Source: Nitrospirota bacterium (GTDB lineage: Bacteria > JACPQY01). Taken from it: DNA of 64,000 nucleotides. The DNA is taken from the NCBI GenBank assembly GCA_016190245.1, contig JACPQY010000048.1:32969-96968 (forward strand), read 5' to 3'. A program made the translations under genes and the position numbers. Of this stretch, positions 1 through 8,345 are shown piece by piece (the stretch's first letter is position 1; every line of letters begins with the position of its first letter). The notes beneath the pieces were generated by a model. That model worked only from the letters and a program-made list of their open reading frames with translations, was not told where the DNA came from and did no database searches.

Positions 1-96
1 CTCGCGCAGGTGCAGTGCCTCCAGACGGAGGACCACCGGGAAGGTGTGCGTGCATTTTTCAAAGAGAAGCGCGCGCCGAAGTACGTCGGGAAATAG
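1..96 (+). CDS. Enoyl-CoA hydratase/isomerase, C-terminal fragment cut by window edge
   Basis: Only the last 31 codons are inside the window; they end at TAG 94-96. The visible residues include EDHREGVRAFFKEKRAPKY, the usual C-terminal tail of crotonase-superfamily enoyl-CoA hydratases (a phrase like 'EDxxEGxxAFxEKRxPxF'). The same tail type recurs in the gene at 1255-2031. Ten bases separate its stop from the start of the acyl-CoA dehydrogenase, so the two are probably co-transcribed in a fatty-acid or cyclic acyl-CoA catabolic operon. The substrate cannot be told. Confidence 0.75.
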   Translation, partial: LAQVQCLQTEDHREGVRAFFKEKRAPKYVGK

Positions 97-106
97 GGGC
101 AGGCGC

Positions 107-1246
107 GTGGATCTCGAACTGACCGAGGAACAAAGGATTTTCCGCGACCGCTTCCGGGAGTTCGCCCGTGGCGAGATCGAGGCCATCGCGAAGGAGTGCG
201 ATGAGAAGGGCGAGTTCCCCAAGGAGCTTTTCCGGAAGATGGGTTCGCTGGGATATCTCGGCATCCCGTTTCCGACCGAGTACGGCGGCTCGGGTCTCGA
301 TCTCGTGACGTTCGCCCTTTTCGCGGAGGAACTGGGACACGCCTCGGCGGGGATCGCCGTGGGCATCTACGTTCACGTGGCGCTGGCGCTGAGCGCCGTA
401 CACGCCTTCGGCACGAGCCGGCAGAAGGAAAGCTACCTCGCGCCAGGGATCCGGGGGGAGAAAGTCGGCGCCTGGGGGTTTGCGGAGCCTGCCGGCGGGT
501 CCGACCCCTCGTCTTTCCGCACGGTGGCTGAACAGGGTCCGAACGGTTGGCGACTCAACGGAACAAAAGTGTTCATCTCGAATGGAACCTTCGCCGATTT
601 CATCGTGGTCACGGCCAAGACAGCCCCGGAGAAAGGGGCGCAAGGCATGAGTCTCTTGATCGTCAACAAGGGAACGCCGGGTTTCACGGCCCGCCGCATC
701 CCCGTGATGGGCGTGCGCGCCACCGAATCTGCCGAGCTGGTCTTCGACAACTGCGTGTTGCCGCAGGACGCCCTGCTCGGACGCGAGAACGAAGGCTTCC
801 TACAGGCGATGAAGACGCTCGCGCTCGGCCGCATCATGGCCGCTGCGTTTGCCTGCGGTCTCGGACGGGCCGCCCTGGAGGCGAGCCTGAAATACGCGGG
901 TGAACGAAAAGCCTTCGGACAGGCGATCGGCGCGTTTCAGGGCAATCAGTGGACGTTGGCGGACATGGCCACGCGCCTCGATGCCTCGTGGCTCCTCACG
1001 CTGCGGGCGGCGCAACTGGCCGGCGAGGGCCGGCCCCACATCAAAGAGGCGTCTATGGCCAAGCTCTACGCTTCCGAGACGGCCACGTGGATCTGCGAGC
1101 GAGCCGTGCAGATCCACGGAGCGTATGGGATGGCGATGGAGTACCCTGTGCAGCGCTACTACCGGGACTGCAAGCTCCTCGAGATCGGCGAGGGGACGAG
1201 CGAGATCCAGCGGAACACCATCGCCCGGCAACTGGGGCTGAAGTAG
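107..1246 (+). CDS. Acyl-CoA dehydrogenase
   Basis: FAD flavoprotein of the acyl-CoA dehydrogenase family that makes an alpha,beta double bond in an acyl-CoA and passes electrons to ETF. The 379-residue length is normal. It begins MDLELTEEQRIFRDRFREF, the usual N-terminal helix. The GTG start at 107 follows a GGGGCAGG ribosome-binding region; reading further upstream would overlap the preceding gene. The middle domain has the FAD/substrate signature WGFAEPAGGSDPSS. The C-terminal domain has RKAFGQAIGAFQ and the [12 protein letters not shown] box, whose glutamate near residue 362 is the expected catalytic base. Its neighbours are two enoyl-CoA hydratases, so consecutive beta-oxidation steps are encoded together. 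Chain or ring specificity is unknown. Confidence 0.93.
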   Translation: MDLELTEEQRIFRDRFREFARGEIEAIAKECDEKGEFPKELFRKMGSLGYLGIPFPTEYGGSGLDLVTFALFAEELGHASAGIAVGIYVHVALALSAVHAFGTSRQKESYLAPGIRGEKVGAWGFAEPAGGSDPSSFRTVAEQGPNGWRLNGTKVFISNGTFADFIVVTAKTAPEKGAQGMSLLIVNKGTPGFTARRIPVMGVRATESAELVFDNCVLPQDALLGRENEGFLQAMKTLALGRIMAAAFACGLGRAALEASLKYAGERKAFGQAIGAFQGNQWTLADMATRLDASWLLTLRAAQLAGEGRPHIKEASMAKLYASETATWICERAVQIHGAYGMAMEYPVQRYYRDCKLLEIGEGTSEIQRNTIARQLGLK

Positions 1247-1254
1247 GAGGGAAC

Positions 1255-2031
1255 GTGGGATACGAAAAGATCACACTCGCCGTTGATCCCCCGCGCGCCA
1301 CGATCACGATGAACGACCCCGCCGTGATGAACGCGCACTCAACGCCGATGCTTCTGGAAATCCAGGACGCCGTGCGGCGAATCGAGGCGGACGAACGCGT
1401 TGTGGTGGGTGTCATCGAGGGCGCCGGCGGCCACTTCTGCGCCGGGATCAACATCAACGAGACGCACGACATGACCGCCCTCAAGGGGCGAAAGCTCGCG
1501 CGCCTTTTGCACGAGACGTTTTCGCGCGTCCGGACGGCCGACAAGCTCTACGTCGCCAAGATCAGAGGGAACTGCCTGGGCGCCGGGCTCGAGCTGGCGG
1601 TCTCGTGCGATCTTCTCGTGGGGACGGAGTCGTCGAAATACGGCTTTCCTCACATGAAGATCGGGATCCCGTCCATCGTGGAGGCTGGCATCGTTCCTCA
1701 GATGATCGGGATCACGCGGGCAAGGGAGCTCTACTACCTTGCGAAGTTCTGGGACGGGAAGAGGGCGTGCGCGGAGGGCCTGATCAACCGGGTCGTGCCG
1801 GACGATCAACTGGATGCCGCCGTGGACGAGTGGGTCGAGGTTCTCGCCGGCTACAGCCCGGTCGGTATGGCCATCCAGAAGGACGTTTGCCACAAGTGGA
1901 TGACGGCGGATCTGGAGACGGCCATAGACTTCTCCATCAACTCCGTCTGCATCAATTTCTCCTCGGAGGACCAGAAAGAGGGCATGCGGGCTTTTCTCGA
2001 GAAGAGGAAGCCGCGCTTCACCGGCCGTTGA
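1255..2031 (+). CDS. Enoyl-CoA hydratase/isomerase family protein
   Basis: Crotonase-fold protein of 258 residues, the normal length. The GTG start at 1255 sits behind a GGAGG motif, eight bases after the dehydrogenase stop. The oxyanion-hole segments GAGGHFCAGININ and RGNCLGAGLELAVSCD are clear. The segment that usually reads P-E-x-x-x-G-I-P reads PHMKIGIPSIVEAG here, so the glutamate corresponding to Glu144 of rat hydratase appears to be histidine. That makes plain hydration less certain, and an isomerase, hydrolase or lyase role remains possible. It lies between the dehydrogenase and the amidohydrolase and probably follows the dehydrogenase in one pathway. Confidence 0.88.
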   Translation: MGYEKITLAVDPPRATITMNDPAVMNAHSTPMLLEIQDAVRRIEADERVVVGVIEGAGGHFCAGININETHDMTALKGRKLARLLHETFSRVRTADKLYVAKIRGNCLGAGLELAVSCDLLVGTESSKYGFPHMKIGIPSIVEAGIVPQMIGITRARELYYLAKFWDGKRACAEGLINRVVPDDQLDAAVDEWVEVLAGYSPVGMAIQKDVCHKWMTADLETAIDFSINSVCINFSSEDQKEGMRAFLEKRKPRFTGR

Positions 2032-2045
2032 AAGGGAGGTGACAC

Positions 2046-2900
2046 GTGACGAACATCGGCGCCATTGATGCCTGGGGCTCGTGGATCGGCCCGGAAGGGG
2101 CCAAGCGGTGGCCCAGGGAGTACGTGCACATTTTCAAGAAATACCGCTCACCGGAAGTGATCCTCAAGGGGATGAGCCCCGAGCAGATGATCGAGGACAT
2201 GGATCGCGCGGGCGTCGAGATGTGCGTCCTGTCCGCCTTCTACCACAAGGAACTTGCCGTCGTGTCCAACGAAGAGGTGAGCGATCTCGTCCAGCGGAAC
2301 CCGAAGCGGTTCGTCGGGTCCGGCACGGTGAACGTGCTCAGGCGGCCGATGGACGTGGCGCGGGAGGTGGAGCGGCTCGTGAAAGACCTGGGCATGAAAG
2401 CGATCCGGCTCGAACCGTACATGTACGGCGACGGCACGACGGGGCTTCCCCCGAACGACAAGCACTACTGGCCCGTGTACATCAAGTGCACCGAGTTGAA
2501 CGTGCCGGTTTGCATCCAGGTGGGGCACACGGGGCCGCTGCTTCCCTCCGAGGTGGGCAGGCCGATCTACCTCGATGAGGTCGCGCTCGCGTTTCCCGAT
2601 CTCACCATCCTGGGCTGCCACCTCGGCCAGCCGTGGCATGAGGAGATGATGATCCTGGCCTGGAAACATCCCAACGTGTATGTCGAAACGTCTGCGCGGA
2701 CCCCCAAGCACTGGCCTTCGGCCTTCGTGGAGTTTGCGCGGACGTGGGGGCAGGACAAGGTGATCTGGGCGACCGACTATCCTCTGCTTCCGTTCGATCG
2801 GGCGCTTCGCGAAGTGGACGGGCACGCCTTCACCGAAGAGGTGAAGAGGAAAATCGTGCGCGAGAATGCCGCCCGGGCGTTCGGGTTGAACGGGGGCTGA
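2046..2900 (+). CDS. Amidohydrolase family (ACMSD/amidohydrolase_2-like) protein
   Basis: A 284-residue TIM-barrel metallohydrolase of the amidohydrolase_2 (PF04909) type, which includes decarboxylases and hydrolases of aromatic or ring-cleavage products. The GTG start at 2046 follows GGGAGGTG. Likely metal or catalytic residues are His in CIQVGHTGP, His in LGCHLGQPWHEE and Asp in IWATDYPLLPFDR. The usual N-terminal HxH metal pair is not obvious: the protein starts NIGAIDAWGSW, where family members have D-x-H-x-H. It is the last gene of the plus-strand catabolic run and faces the CoA-transferase. In established pathways such enzymes sit with acyl-CoA genes for ring-derived substrates; the exact reaction is unknown. 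Confidence 0.85.
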   Translation: MTNIGAIDAWGSWIGPEGAKRWPREYVHIFKKYRSPEVILKGMSPEQMIEDMDRAGVEMCVLSAFYHKELAVVSNEEVSDLVQRNPKRFVGSGTVNVLRRPMDVAREVERLVKDLGMKAIRLEPYMYGDGTTGLPPNDKHYWPVYIKCTELNVPVCIQVGHTGPLLPSEVGRPIYLDEVALAFPDLTILGCHLGQPWHEEMMILAWKHPNVYVETSARTPKHWPSAFVEFARTWGQDKVIWATDYPLLPFDRALREVDGHAFTEEVKRKIVRENAARAFGLNGG

Positions 2901-2916
2901 CCGGAGGACCGGTCAG
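2897..2916. terminator. Perfect hairpin between convergent genes
   Basis: CTGACCGG (2897-2904), loop AGGA and CCGGTCAG (2909-2916) form a perfect 8-bp stem that overlaps the amidohydrolase stop codon and ends 4 bases before the 3' end of the opposing CoA-transferase gene. There is no U-tract on either side, so it may stop or stabilise transcripts rather than act as a classical intrinsic terminator. Confidence 0.5.
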
Positions 2917-2920
2917 GCGA

Positions 2921-4672
2921 CTACACCCGGCCGAGGAAATACCGCCCGGGGTCGAAGTCGCGCAGGAGGGCCAACTCGGCGCGAGTGGGGGGGGGGATTC
3001 GTCGGAGGTGCTTCTCGCGGCGCAGTCGCCATCCGCAGGCGGCCTGCACCTCAGCTACCGTCGCCTTTCCAATCAACGCCGCAAGAACAAGATCACGCCC
3101 GCGTTTCTCGAAAACGCCGAGCTGCGTGACGAGCTTGGCCACTCGTTTCCCCGGACACGTGACATAGGGCAGGCGGCGGACGAGCCGTTCGCGCGTTTGC
3201 TCGGCCACGACGATGACGCGATCGGCGAGCGAGGCCACGTCGTTCGCGCCGCCCGATCCCAGGATGAAGGGCGGCGTCCCCGGAATGAGCGTGCTGTTGA
3301 GATTTCCCTGCCGGTCCACCTGCGCGGCGCCCAGCGCGCCGAGGCTTCTGATTCTCGGATGCGGCAGGCACATTCCCAGGATCGTGGCGATATCCGTGTT
3401 GAGTAACGCCGTATTGAAGTTGCGCGCATGGAAGATGAAGGCTTCCCCCTCCACAGGATAGAACCCGTAGGCGCCGATTTCGACCATGAGGCGGTAGCCG
3501 GGGTTCCTTTTCGTTCTGTAGGCCAGAAAAGCGGCCAAATGGGCGGCGCCGACACCCGCCAGGATGGCCCGGTGCCCGTTCGCCTTGGCGGTTCGAGAGA
3601 TTTCGCGTGCCGCCGTGACGATCATGCGCTCGGCAGGTGACGGCCCGGCCGGGTGACTGAGGTGCTTGAGCCCGGAAGGGCGCTCTTCGCGCCACGTTGA
3701 GGGATCGGTCCGCCGCCGGAGGGCCCGGAGCCGGCGGTTTCCCAATCGGCGAACGTACGTCCGAGAATCCGCGCACTCGGTGATCCAGCGCCGGATCCAC
3801 GCCTCGTGACTCTGTGGATCGCGACACGCCCGACGGGCCTCAAGGACGAAATCGGGATCTTCGCCGTAGCCCGGCTCTTCCGCCACGCCGGGCGAGACGA
3901 GTGCTGTGGGATGCGCGCCGAAGGGTACCTCGCACACGGCAAGAACGATCTCCGGAGGGAGAACCACGTGGTGACGATAAGCATCCACGGCGGATGCGGG
4001 CAGGATTTTCTCTACCGTCGCAATGACTCCCCCTCGACTGGCGAGGGCGCCGTAGATGCCTACTCCGTAGGGAATGGGGAGGACCACGCGGCCCATCGGG
4101 TCGGCTACCACGCCTTGCACGAAAGCCAGATCCGGCTCACACGCCCCAGCGACGCCAACTGAACCCCTGCCAAAGGGATTTGCCACACGCTTGAAGCCCG
4201 ACCGGTTGCCTTCGAGACTGCTGCCCGCGATGGAGCCGATGGGCACGAAGGGTACACGGAAGGCCCCGGCCCACAGACGGAGGACGGTTGTCAGCATCGT
4301 CCAATCCTCGAATTCCACCGAGCCCTCCGCTCTGGCTCTCGTGAAGACAGGATTGGGAGACGGGTAAGGCATCCCGTCGCCGTTGAAGGAACTGACGAGC
4401 CGTTTCAGCAGGCCGGCGTGGACCCAAGGGGCGAGATTGCAGGAATTGGCGGACGTGACGACCGCGGTGAGGCCGGACTTCCGACCCACAAAGAGCCGGA
4501 AAACTTCGTTGCACGCGGCATGCGGAAACGGGTACCCGCCCAAGTAAAGACAGGCGCCCGGCCGCACGAACCGGGCGACGGCCACACGAAGACTGAGGAC
4601 TTTCGAGGACTCCCTGCGGTCCCTGCTCAGGACCGACCGCTCGAAACCTCGGGCACGCATCCTCGGGTGCAC
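2921..4672 (-). CDS. Fused two-subunit CoA-transferase (glutaconate/IpdAB type)
   Basis: The 583 residues join two halves that are usually separate subunits of family I CoA-transferases. The N-terminal half has SLRVAVARFVRPGACLYLGG and AGSSLEGNR, like the alpha subunit. The C-terminal half has RAILAGVGAAHLAAFLA, VEIGAYGFYPVEGEAF and GSGGANDVAS, like the beta subunit of glutaconate CoA-transferase and the steroid-ring hydrolase IpdAB. The join is near residues 300-350. The start used is GTG; an in-frame ATG lies 12 bases downstream at 4660. It is transcribed toward the acyl-CoA operon, so a shared cyclic acyl-CoA pathway is a fair inference. Transferase and ring-opening hydrolase activities cannot be told apart from sequence. 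Confidence 0.82.
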   Translation of the reverse strand: MHPRMRARGFERSVLSRDRRESSKVLSLRVAVARFVRPGACLYLGGYPFPHAACNEVFRLFVGRKSGLTAVVTSANSCNLAPWVHAGLLKRLVSSFNGDGMPYPSPNPVFTRARAEGSVEFEDWTMLTTVLRLWAGAFRVPFVPIGSIAGSSLEGNRSGFKRVANPFGRGSVGVAGACEPDLAFVQGVVADPMGRVVLPIPYGVGIYGALASRGGVIATVEKILPASAVDAYRHHVVLPPEIVLAVCEVPFGAHPTALVSPGVAEEPGYGEDPDFVLEARRACRDPQSHEAWIRRWITECADSRTYVRRLGNRRLRALRRRTDPSTWREERPSGLKHLSHPAGPSPAERMIVTAAREISRTAKANGHRAILAGVGAAHLAAFLAYRTKRNPGYRLMVEIGAYGFYPVEGEAFIFHARNFNTALLNTDIATILGMCLPHPRIRSLGALGAAQVDRQGNLNSTLIPGTPPFILGSGGANDVASLADRVIVVAEQTRERLVRRLPYVTCPGKRVAKLVTQLGVFEKRGRDLVLAALIGKATVAEVQAACGWRLRREKHLRRIPPPTRAELALLRDFDPGRYFLGRV

Positions 4673-4707
4673 GCGAGCACCCCGAGGGTTGATCTGAGGC
4701 GGGATGG

Positions 4708-4863
4708 CTACTTCTTTACGAGCTTCTTCCCCTTGACGTAGGCCCAGAGCTTCTTGTTCATCTCGGCGGGGGTCACCGGCTTCGCGCCGAAAACGTCTTC
4801 GACTGATTCCGCTCGACCCTTGAAGTTGATCGTCATACCGCCGAAAGGTTTTCTGACAGCCAT
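4708..4863 (-). CDS. 51-aa basic protein with SWIB-like C-terminus
   Basis: Small gene with a good ribosome-binding site (AGGAGG seven bases upstream of ATG) and a compact 51-residue product beginning MAVRKPFGGMTINFKGRAE and ending in a basic tail. The stretch KPVTPAEMNKKLWAYVKGKK resembles the second half of the SWIB/MDM2 domain (T-x-x-E-x-x-K-x-x-W-x-Y-I-K). Bacterial SWIB-like proteins are usually small and basic, but here only half of the fold is present. Function is unknown; a nucleic-acid or protein-binding role is only a guess. It stands alone between the CoA-transferase gene and tRNA-Arg. Confidence 0.6.
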   Translation of the reverse strand: MAVRKPFGGMTINFKGRAESVEDVFGAKPVTPAEMNKKLWAYVKGKKLVKK

Positions 4864-5056
4864 TGCGTCTGCCTCCTATTCTGTTTCCGTAGAACCGATG
4901 TGCCCACCCATGTTGTGGACCAATCTAATACACTCTCTCTAAAAGGCAAGGAAAAACTGTTCGGAGTGCAGGCGTTGCCAGGGATGTCGGCGTGCAGACG
5001 CGCTCGCGGAGCGCCCCTTTTTCCGAGGATGGGGACATGCTAAGGTAGGGCTCGCC

Positions 5057-5130
5057 GCGCCAATAGCTCAACTGGATAGAGCGACGGCCTACGGAGCCGT
5101 AGGTTGGGGGTTCAAATCCCTCTTGGCGCA
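5057..5130 (+). tRNA. tRNA-Arg (ACG)
   Basis: A full cloverleaf can be drawn: acceptor GCGCCAA (5057-5063) with TTGGCGC (5123-5129), a D-arm in GCTCAACTGGATAGAGC, an anticodon stem ACGGC/GCCGT with loop CTACGGA giving anticodon ACG, and T-loop GGTTCAAATCC. The discriminator is A. The 3' CCA is not encoded (the sequence continues TGC), so CCA must be added after transcription, unlike the tRNA-Leu gene at 31.8 kb. It reads CGN arginine codons after A34 deamination to inosine. Confidence 0.95.
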
Positions 5131-5193
5131 TGCGCTTCTCAACGCCGCCTACATTTGCAATTGCGCTCCGAGCCGTCTATCTTCTTGAGAAGC

Positions 5194-5640
5194 GTGGGCA
5201 CGACAATCGGGGAGGTGTTGAAGGATCGGCCCGTGGTCCACGTGGCGCCGTCGCACAGCGTGGCCGACGCGGCGCGGAAGATGTCCGCCATGCGGGTGGG
5301 GGCGGCCGCGGTGTTGGAGGGCGACCGGCTGGTCGGCATTGTCACGGAGCGCGACATCATGTCCAAGGTGGTAGCCGAGGGGAAAGACCCGCTCAAGACG
5401 CTCGTCTCGGACATTATGACGCGCAACGTGATCCTCGCCCTTGCCGAGGAGGACTACGAGATCTGTCTGGGCCGCATGAGGCAGGCGGGGATCCGGCACC
5501 TGCCGGTTGTGAAGGGCGATCAACTCATCGGCATCGTATCCATCCGTGCCCTCAGCTTCTTCGAGCTCGACCGCAAGGACGAGGAACTGAAGCTCATGAA
5601 CGACTACGTCCGCTACGTGCCCGAAGAGGCCGACCGGTAG
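5194..5640 (+). CDS. CBS-domain pair protein
   Basis: About 148 residues, almost all of it two CBS motifs in tandem: GEVLKDRPVVHVAPSHSVAD through LVGIVTERDIMSKV, and VSDIMTRNVILALAEED through LIGIVSIRALSFF. Such stand-alone CBS pairs bind adenine nucleotides and act as energy sensors or regulators of partner proteins. The frame is open back into the tRNA-Arg gene, so the start must be downstream; GTG 5194 is used, and TTG 5185 is the alternative. Both have weak ribosome-binding sites. The stop codon lies in a perfect stem GCCGACC-GGTA-GGTCGGC (5629-5646) that may end the transcript. Confidence 0.88.
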   Translation: MGTTIGEVLKDRPVVHVAPSHSVADAARKMSAMRVGAAAVLEGDRLVGIVTERDIMSKVVAEGKDPLKTLVSDIMTRNVILALAEEDYEICLGRMRQAGIRHLPVVKGDQLIGIVSIRALSFFELDRKDEELKLMNDYVRYVPEEADR

Positions 5641-5664
5641 GTCGGCCGGCGCCCTCTTTCCGCA

Positions 5665-6951
5665 GTGGACACTCTTCCCGGAGAACTGGGCGTCTACGTC
5701 CACATCCCGTTTTGCCGCGCTCGCTGCCCCTACTGCCATTTCAACACGGTCGCCACGAGGGAGATCCCCGAGGGGCCGTACCACGGTGCATTGCCCCGCC
5801 ATCCTGGCGGGGCCACACCTGGGCAGGAAGCCCTGGTGCCACGAGCGGAAGGCAGCCCACGAAGGGCTGCGATGAACGTGGCATTGCGTGGTACCAGGCC
5901 CTCCTTCGCCAGGTACGTTGAGGCGGTCGAAGCCGAGTTGCGCGGACGCGTCGGGAAGGAGGGGCTTGGCGGACGGCCGTTGAGGTCCATCTATTTCGGC
6001 GGGGGGACACCGTCGCTCCTCTCGCCGGAGGCGATCCGGTGCCTCGTGAAGTCCATCCGGGAGTCGGTGCGAACTTCGGGGCCTGTCGAGGTGACCCTCG
6101 AAGTCTTTCCCGACGAATCAGGACTGGCGAAGCTCCAGGATTTCCGTGACGTCGGCGTGACTCGGGTCTCGTTTGGGATGCAATCGATGTTTGCAGACGT
6201 GCGCGAGGCCCTGTGGCGGGGGCGATCGGCGGTGCCGGGCCGCGTGGTTCAGGCCGCTTCAGAGGCCGGTTTCAACAACGTCAGCCTCGATTTCATCTAT
6301 GGACGGCCCGGGCAAACCGCGGAGTCGTGGCGATCGGAACTGGGTGAGATCGTGAATCTTGGCCTGGCGCACCTTTCGATCTACATGCTTTCGGTGGAGG
6401 AGGACACGCCGCTGGTTCGGTTGCTCGCAAGCGGGCGCATGGCGGTGCCGGAAGAGGATGCGGTTGCCAGGATGGCGCTCGACATGTGGAGCGTACTTGG
6501 CGATGCGGGATATCGTCCCTACGAGATCTCGAACTTTGCCCGCCCGGGATTCGAGTGCCTCCACAACCTCGCCTATTGGACGCCCGGAGCGGAGTACCTC
6601 GGCATCGGCGCGGGGGCTCATTCCTGTGTGGGTGGCGCCCGGTGGGAGAATCTTGCCGATCCGTTCGAGTACGTCGCTCACATCGCAAGAGGTGAGTCGG
6701 TGGAATTGAACAGGCAAGCCGCGGACCGGGAGCGCGAGATGCGCGAGTATCTCTACCTTGGCCTGAGGCGTGACACCGGCGTCTCCCCCTCGTGGTTCCG
6801 CGACCATTTCGGACGGGATCTCGAGGACGTGTTCCCGGCGGTGATGAGCGCGGCGATCGAGCGCAAGTGGATGGAGGCGGACTCGTCCTCCCTGAGGCTC
6901 ACGCCCCGCGGCCGCCTGATGTCCGACGCCGTCTTCCGCGATCTGTTCTGA
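5665..6951 (+). CDS. hemW: HemW-like radical SAM protein (heme chaperone)
   Basis: Radical-SAM protein of the HemW (formerly 'oxygen-independent coproporphyrinogen III oxidase-like') family. The cluster motif is VHIPFCRARCPYCHFNT, with the CxxxCxxC cysteines near residue 20. Other family marks are YFGGGTPSLL, LSIYMLSVEEDTPL, YEISNFARPGFECLHNL and YLGIGAGAHS. HemW transfers heme and binds SAM; the extra cysteine specific to true HemN is absent, so HemW is the better name. The start is GTG. At 428 residues it is about 40-50 longer than usual, because a palindromic element (5774-5900) is read in frame between the cluster motif and the helix YVEAVEAEL. The reading frame survives the insertion. 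Confidence 0.9.
   Translation: MDTLPGELGVYVHIPFCRARCPYCHFNTVATREIPEGPYHGALPRHPGGATPGQEALVPRAEGSPRRAAMNVALRGTRPSFARYVEAVEAELRGRVGKEGLGGRPLRSIYFGGGTPSLLSPEAIRCLVKSIRESVRTSGPVEVTLEVFPDESGLAKLQDFRDVGVTRVSFGMQSMFADVREALWRGRSAVPGRVVQAASEAGFNNVSLDFIYGRPGQTAESWRSELGEIVNLGLAHLSIYMLSVEEDTPLVRLLASGRMAVPEEDAVARMALDMWSVLGDAGYRPYEISNFARPGFECLHNLAYWTPGAEYLGIGAGAHSCVGGARWENLADPFEYVAHIARGESVELNRQAADREREMREYLYLGLRRDTGVSPSWFRDHFGRDLEDVFPAVMSAAIERKWMEADSSSLRLTPRGRLMSDAVFRDLF
5774..5900. repeat. In-frame palindromic element inside hemW
   Basis: A 127-bp structured insert. Its ends are imperfect inverted repeats: GGCCGTACCACGGTGCATTG at 5774 and the complement of GCATTGCGTGGTACCAGGCC ending at 5900. Inside are a perfect 7-bp hairpin CCCCGCC-ATCCT-GGCGGGG (5794-5812) and another GCAGCCC-ACGAA-GGGCTGC (5852-5870). 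The encoded segment (YHGALPRHPGG through NVALRG) has no counterpart in HemW proteins and falls after the radical-SAM cysteines. It resembles in principle the Rickettsia palindromic elements that are carried inside genes. Origin and mobility are inferred. Confidence 0.75.
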
Positions 6952-7064
6952 GTTCCGTGGGAGGGTGTGAGGGGTTGCCTCCTGGGTGGAGGTGCGACTC
7001 GGCGGGATACAAGCACAATGCAATCTAGGAAACAACGTCCCTCTGTTGCGCGTCCGGACGAAGC

Positions 7065-8270
7065 ATGAGCGGTTTTCTCCTTCTGTGCGGTGTGGGCTTC
7101 GCGGCTTTTGCCAGCTACGAGTGGGCCCGCACGCCCCTCACGCCGCTTCTGGGGGAGAGCTTGGGCGCATCGCCGGAAGCCATCGGCTCGATCATGGCCG
7201 TCTCCACGGCGGTTGGGATCTTGGTGAAACTCCCGGCGGGTGTTTTGTCGGACACCCTGGGCCGGAAGTGGGTCATCCTGTCGGGTGTCGGATTCTTCGC
7301 GTTGACTCCATTCCTCTACGCGGGGGTTCACTCAGCCGGTGCGCTCCTGGCCGTGCGCCTCATCCATGGCCTTGCCACCGCGCTGTACACTCCTGCGGCG
7401 ATGGCCGCCGTGGCCGATGTTTTCGGCCGGCGGCGGGGCGAAGGCATCGGCTGGTACACGGCCTGCACTCAGACGGGCAAGTCGATCGGCCCGGCGATCG
7501 GAGGGTTTGCCCTGAGCCACGTGGGCTTCGGCTCATCGTACCTTCTGTGCGGGGTGTCGGGACTGGCTGCGCTCGGGCTCGCGCTCGTTTTCGTGGCGCG
7601 CACGGGGAGGGGGAGCCAAGTGGGGATTGCGCCGGGATCATCTCCGATGGTCGTGGGCGCCGAAGTGCGGCGTCGCCTGATCGTGGGCGTGAAGGAGCTG
7701 TCCGCCAGTCCGAAGGTGGTCGTAACCTGTCTGGCCCAGTCTCTCCAACTCTTCGCGTTGGGGAGCCTCCAGGCGTTTCTGCCGCTTCTGGCCGCTTCGA
7801 GGGGAGTGGCGGTGGAACTGATCGGTCTCTTCTTCACCGTCAAGTCGGTAGCCTCGCTCATGGCCCGCCCCATCGCGGGCCGGCTCTCCGACCGGATTGG
7901 TCGCACCCCGATGCTGGTGGCGGGGATGATCGTCTCCGCGGCCGCCCTCTACGCGCTGCCTTTCAGCGCCGCCACCGCTCCGATCATCCTCGTGGCCCTC
8001 GTGTACGGCCTGGGCGATGCCGTCACACACACCGCCAGTGCCGCCCAAGTGGCCGACCTCTCCCGGACTCAATCCCTCGGTGCCGCGATGGGCCTCTTCG
8101 GTTCGCTGACCGACGTGGGTCATGCTGCCGGCCAGTTCCTGATGGGTTTCTTGGTTGCTTGGATGGGGTTCGTCGGCGCATACCACTCGGTGGCCGGTCT
8201 TCTCCTCTTCGGGGCGGCGGTCGTCTGGTGGACGTTTCGGTCGCGGCGCCCCTCGCTCCGTCCAGCGTGA
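7065..8270 (+). CDS. MFS transporter
   Basis: A 401-residue hydrophobic protein with about twelve predicted helices. It carries the major-facilitator loop motif between helices 2 and 3 (AGVLSDTLGRKWVILSG) and its repeat in the second half (AGRLSDRIGRTPMLVAG). The second half begins after the cytoplasmic loop near residue 200. These motifs are typical of drug/H+ antiporter-like and sugar-exporter families, but the substrate cannot be read from sequence. ATG at 7065 is the natural start, as the hydrophobic helix follows directly. It stands between hemW and the DUF59 gene with normal spacing. Confidence 0.88.
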   Translation: MSGFLLLCGVGFAAFASYEWARTPLTPLLGESLGASPEAIGSIMAVSTAVGILVKLPAGVLSDTLGRKWVILSGVGFFALTPFLYAGVHSAGALLAVRLIHGLATALYTPAAMAAVADVFGRRRGEGIGWYTACTQTGKSIGPAIGGFALSHVGFGSSYLLCGVSGLAALGLALVFVARTGRGSQVGIAPGSSPMVVGAEVRRRLIVGVKELSASPKVVVTCLAQSLQLFALGSLQAFLPLLAASRGVAVELIGLFFTVKSVASLMARPIAGRLSDRIGRTPMLVAGMIVSAAALYALPFSAATAPIILVALVYGLGDAVTHTASAAQVADLSRTQSLGAAMGLFGSLTDVGHAAGQFLMGFLVAWMGFVGAYHSVAGLLLFGAAVVWWTFRSRRPSLRPA

Positions 8271-8345
8271 CGGATGCGGGGTCGCTCTTGTGGAGTGCGG
8301 AGGGTGCTGATAAGATGCTAGGGGTCCGAGGCGAAGGAGACGCGA

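Noticed and set aside
5629-5646. GCCGACC-GGTA-GGTCGGC as an intrinsic terminator
   Set aside because: The stem is perfect but no T-run follows and hemW begins 19 bases later; kept only as a note on the CBS gene.
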